A DNA stretch of 64,000 nt, from the NCBI GenBank assembly GCA_003480725.1, contig QUJQ01000001.1:248001-312000 (forward strand), given 5' to 3'. Within the stretch, counting starts at the first letter, position 1; every line of letters begins with the position of its first letter. The position numbers were made by a program, and so were the translations under genes. Positions 61,795 to 64,000 of the stretch are shown one piece after another. The DNA is from Clostridiaceae bacterium AM27-36LB (GTDB lineage Bacteria > Bacillota > Clostridia > Lachnospirales > Lachnospiraceae). The notes beneath the pieces were generated by a model. The model did not search any database. It had not been told where the DNA came from and saw nothing but the letters and a program-made list of their open reading frames with translations.

Positions 61795-61826
61795 GATTCA
61801 GAGTCTTGTGCATTAGACTCTGAATC
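61795..61826. repeat. Inverted repeat between receptor and ATPase genes
   Basis: GATTCAGAGTC (61795-61805) and GACTCTGAATC (61816-61826) form an 11-bp stem with no T-run after it, probably an mRNA-stabilising or attenuating hairpin behind the receptor gene. Confidence 0.6.
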
Positions 61827-61847
61827 ATTACTGTTTAGGAGCATGGA

Positions 61848-62639
61848 ATGGGTGACACATTATTGAATTATGATTCTGTGGAGATCTCTTTTAATGGAAC
61901 TCCTGTGGTCCATAATATTTCCTTTTCGCTTCGACCAGGAGAAATTCTCGGACTGGTAGGCGAATCTGGAAGCGGAAAAAGTACGTTGATCAAGGCTGCC
62001 ATGGGATTGCTGGGTGACAACGGGCTTGTGACCAGGGGAGATATCACATATAAGGGGAAAAACCTTGTGGATATGCCGGAGCATGAGCTTCGGTCTATCC
62101 GTGGTGCAGAGATTGGGATGATCTTTCAGGATGCAGGTGCTTCCCTTTGTCCAATCAGGACTATTGGAAGTCAGGTCTATGAAAGTATGAAAGCACACGG
62201 AAAAATCAAAAGGGCGGATGCAAAGATGCGAGCCATGGAGCTTCTGTCAAAACTGAATTTCAAAGAGCCGGAGAGGGTCTGGGACAGCTATCCTTTTGAA
62301 ATGTCCGGCGGCATGAATCAGCGTGCAGGTATCGCCATTTCCATGCTGATGAATCCACCGGTATTGTTTGCTGATGAGCCGACCAGTGCACTGGATGTGG
62401 CAGTCCAGCGACAGGTGGTGCAGGAAATGCTTCATGTCCGAGAGCTTTTCGGAACGGCGATCATCATCGTAACCCATGATATCGGTGTGGTGTCAGCCAT
62501 GGCAGATACGGTGCTGGTTTTACAGAATGGCAATAAGATGGAATACGGACCGGTGAAAGAGGTGCTGGAACATCCACAGAATGTATATACGAAAGAACTG
62601 CTTTCGGCAGTGCCGAAGCTTAGAAGGAGCCAGAACTAA
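61848..62639 (+). CDS. ABC importer ATPase 1 (NikD type), third importer
   Basis: 263 residues. Walker A GESGSGKST is near 36, Q-loop MIFQDAGASLCPIRTIG near 87, signature MSGGMNQRAG near 150, Walker B FADEPTSALD near 171, H-loop VTHDIG. Closely follows the pattern of the ATPase at 47837. Confidence 0.92.
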   Translation: MGDTLLNYDSVEISFNGTPVVHNISFSLRPGEILGLVGESGSGKSTLIKAAMGLLGDNGLVTRGDITYKGKNLVDMPEHELRSIRGAEIGMIFQDAGASLCPIRTIGSQVYESMKAHGKIKRADAKMRAMELLSKLNFKEPERVWDSYPFEMSGGMNQRAGIAISMLMNPPVLFADEPTSALDVAVQRQVVQEMLHVRELFGTAIIIVTHDIGVVSAMADTVLVLQNGNKMEYGPVKEVLEHPQNVYTKELLSAVPKLRRSQN

Positions 62640-62640
62640 G

Positions 62641-63399
62641 ATGGAGCCAATATTACAGGTAAATCACTTAAAAAAAGTATTTCATCAACGTGGGAAACGG
62701 GATATTGCAGCAGTAAATGATATAAGCTTTTGTCTGTATCCAGGAGAAATTCTTGGAATTGTGGGTGAATCTGGAAGCGGAAAGAGTACAGTTGCAAAGC
62801 TGATCACAAGGCTGGAAGATGTGACAGATGGGCAGATCGTTCTGGATGGACAGGATATTACACATTTAAAAGGTTCAGTGCTGAAGGAAACCTATGGTAA
62901 GATTCAGATGGTTTTTCAGAATCCGGTCGGTTCTTTTGATCCAAGAAGGACGCTGGGCGATGGCATTGGAGAAAGTCTGAAAAATAAAGGGGTTTCCAAA
63001 GCAGAGATTCGAGCAAAAGTGGCTGAATTGCTGGAACAGTGTGGCCTGGAACCTGAATATATGGACCGATATCCCCATCAGGTCAGCGGTGGGCAGTGTC
63101 AGAGAGCTGCCATTGCCAGAGCACTGGCGGTGGATCCGAAAGTAATCATCTGTGATGAGGCGACCAGTGCACTGGATGTGACGGTTCAGAAGCGAGTGAT
63201 TGATCTGCTTCAGAATTTACAGGAAAATAAGAATCTGTCCTATGTCTTTATCTGCCATAACCTGGCACTGGTCCAGCAGTTCTGTGACCGTGTCATCGTT
63301 ATGAAGGATGGACGGGTCGTGGAAGAAGGAACCCCTGACAAAGTGATCCAGAATCCCAAGGAAGAATATACAAAGATGTTGGTGGAGTCAGTATTTTAA
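62641..63399 (+). CDS. ABC importer ATPase 2 (NikE type), third importer
   Basis: 252 residues. Walker A GESGSGKST is near 43, Q-loop MVFQNPVGSFDPRRTLG near 86, signature VSGGQCQR near 146, Walker B CDEATSALD near 168. It ends soon after the H-loop region, without the cysteine-rich oligopeptide extension, which is the NikE form. It starts one base after the previous stop; GAAGGAG lies 12 bases upstream. Confidence 0.92.
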   Translation: MEPILQVNHLKKVFHQRGKRDIAAVNDISFCLYPGEILGIVGESGSGKSTVAKLITRLEDVTDGQIVLDGQDITHLKGSVLKETYGKIQMVFQNPVGSFDPRRTLGDGIGESLKNKGVSKAEIRAKVAELLEQCGLEPEYMDRYPHQVSGGQCQRAAIARALAVDPKVIICDEATSALDVTVQKRVIDLLQNLQENKNLSYVFICHNLALVQQFCDRVIVMKDGRVVEEGTPDKVIQNPKEEYTKMLVESVF

Positions 63400-63469
63400 A
63401 TATATGGAATCGAAGGCAAAAAATATTCCGTAATTGAATACGTTCGTAAAAAAGTGATATGATCGAGAA

Positions 63470-63510
63470 CCCCCCTGGGGGCTTGTTTGAGAATATAGGT
63501 GAACTATAAT
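63470..63510 (+). promoter_or_regulatory. C/G-tract operator-promoter, copy e (last gene of the window)
   Basis: CCCCCCTGGGGG (63470-63481) is the most symmetric dyad of the five. One base later the -35-like TTGTTT (63483-63488), 16 bp, then a perfect TATAAT (63505-63510). Confidence 0.72.
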
Positions 63511-63549
63511 AAAAGAAAAGAAAACAAGATCAAAAGGAGGTTGTTGATT

Positions 63550-63972
63550 ATGGCATGTTTTCTGGTAACAGCAGCAGAGGCTGTAATAGTAACAGCAGTA
63601 TCGCATGCAGTGAAGACGAAAGAGGAAAAGAATGAAGTTGGTCATGTTGAAGTTGAGGGTGTGAAATCCTTTGATCTGACAGAGACACCAACAGAGATTC
63701 CGTGGAGCAGAAAATTAAAATGGCTTTCCTATTTGCTATGGGGCGGTGCGTTGCTTCTTTGCTTTGAACATATCTGGCATGGAGAGGTTGTTCCATTCTT
63801 CCCATTTTTGACAGCAATGTCTGATCCTGGGGACACGGCAGAGATGTTGCATGAAATGTCCACAGTTGGAGTGACGATGGCATTACTGGTAACAGGCGCA
63901 TGGGGCGTGATGGTATGTGCAGTTGATTCTATGCTAAAAAGAGCATTGAAAATGCCACGAATGACAGCATAA
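63550..63972 (+). CDS. Small membrane protein of the C/G-tract regulon, unknown
   Basis: 140 residues with three hydrophobic segments: an N-terminal one (CFLVTAAEAVIVTAVSHAV), one near 60-75 (LSYLLWGGALLLCFEHIW) and one near 108-128. Histidines and acidic residues stand close to the membrane segments (FEHIWHGE, EMLHEMS), which could bind a metal; this is a guess. The ATG at 63550 has AAGGAGG ten bases upstream; the longer frame has no such site. GAGGGAGGTAG after the stop suggests another gene begins just beyond the window end. Confidence 0.75.
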   Translation: MACFLVTAAEAVIVTAVSHAVKTKEEKNEVGHVEVEGVKSFDLTETPTEIPWSRKLKWLSYLLWGGALLLCFEHIWHGEVVPFFPFLTAMSDPGDTAEMLHEMSTVGVTMALLVTGAWGVMVCAVDSMLKRALKMPRMTA

Positions 63973-64000
63973 GTTTACAGAGAGGGAGGTAGATGTAAAT

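Noticed and set aside
1..64000. CRISPR arrays, tRNA or rRNA genes, transposases, integrases
   Set aside because: No regularly spaced repeats, no tRNA-like cloverleaf with conserved T-loop, and no mobile-element protein motif was seen.

Overview
The window looks like a chromosome segment of a gut Clostridium-type Firmicute, most likely a Lachnospiraceae relative (Blautia/Dorea/Mediterraneibacter type). The reasons are AGGAGG-type ribosome binding sites, frequent TTG/GTG starts, a T-box, lipobox-bearing substrate-binding proteins, Ddh-type lysine synthesis, anaerobic cobalamin synthesis, and GC content that looks to be in the mid 40s. The assignment rests on gene content only. No rRNA, tRNA, CRISPR array, insertion sequence or phage gene was seen.

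Layout. 1-3.8 kb: end of an ascorbate-type PTS permease, then an operon of three different aldolase families plus a SIS isomerase (sugar-acid catabolism). 3.9-11.4 kb: an ABC-F ATPase, an L-lactate/2-hydroxyacid dehydrogenase, a T-box with an apparent isoleucine specifier in front of a BASS-family transporter, a PfkB sugar kinase, Ddh, and a RelA/SpoT-domain enzyme with a small partner. 11.4-23.7 kb: ECF sigma/anti-sigma pair, FKBP isomerase, FliB-like methylase, DUF234 ATPase, Ca2+/Na+ antiporter, a tandem glycine riboswitch in front of a saccharopine-dehydrogenase-like gene, hydrolase, DUF2798, VanZ and a UvrA2-like ATPase. 23.7-34.6 kb: a tightly overlapping late/anaerobic cobalamin operon (cobT, cbiD, cbiG, cbiJ-E-T fusion, cbiA, cobU, cobS, a second cobU-like gene, cobC, cbiB, cobO), then truA. 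35.5-42 kb: MATE, AzlCD, LysR, DUF3786, GNAT, AraC and a radical-SAM activase.

42-64 kb is the most distinctive part. It has three complete family-5 (Opp/Dpp/Nik type) ABC importers in a row, two related SAM methyltransferases, a LysR regulator, an orphan type-I binding lipoprotein, a MATE pump and a small membrane protein. The first importer operon sits behind a cobalamin riboswitch. The other units share a promoter architecture seen five times: a C-tract/G-tract dyad placed directly against a TTGTG-like -35 box, with about 17 bp to a TATAAT-like -10. I read this as one regulon, possibly for cobalt/nickel or a metal-chelate, feeding the cobalamin pathway encoded upstream. The metal link is inference; the repeated operator-promoter is directly visible.

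Start codons were moved from the longest-ORF position wherever a ribosome binding site clearly supported an internal start.
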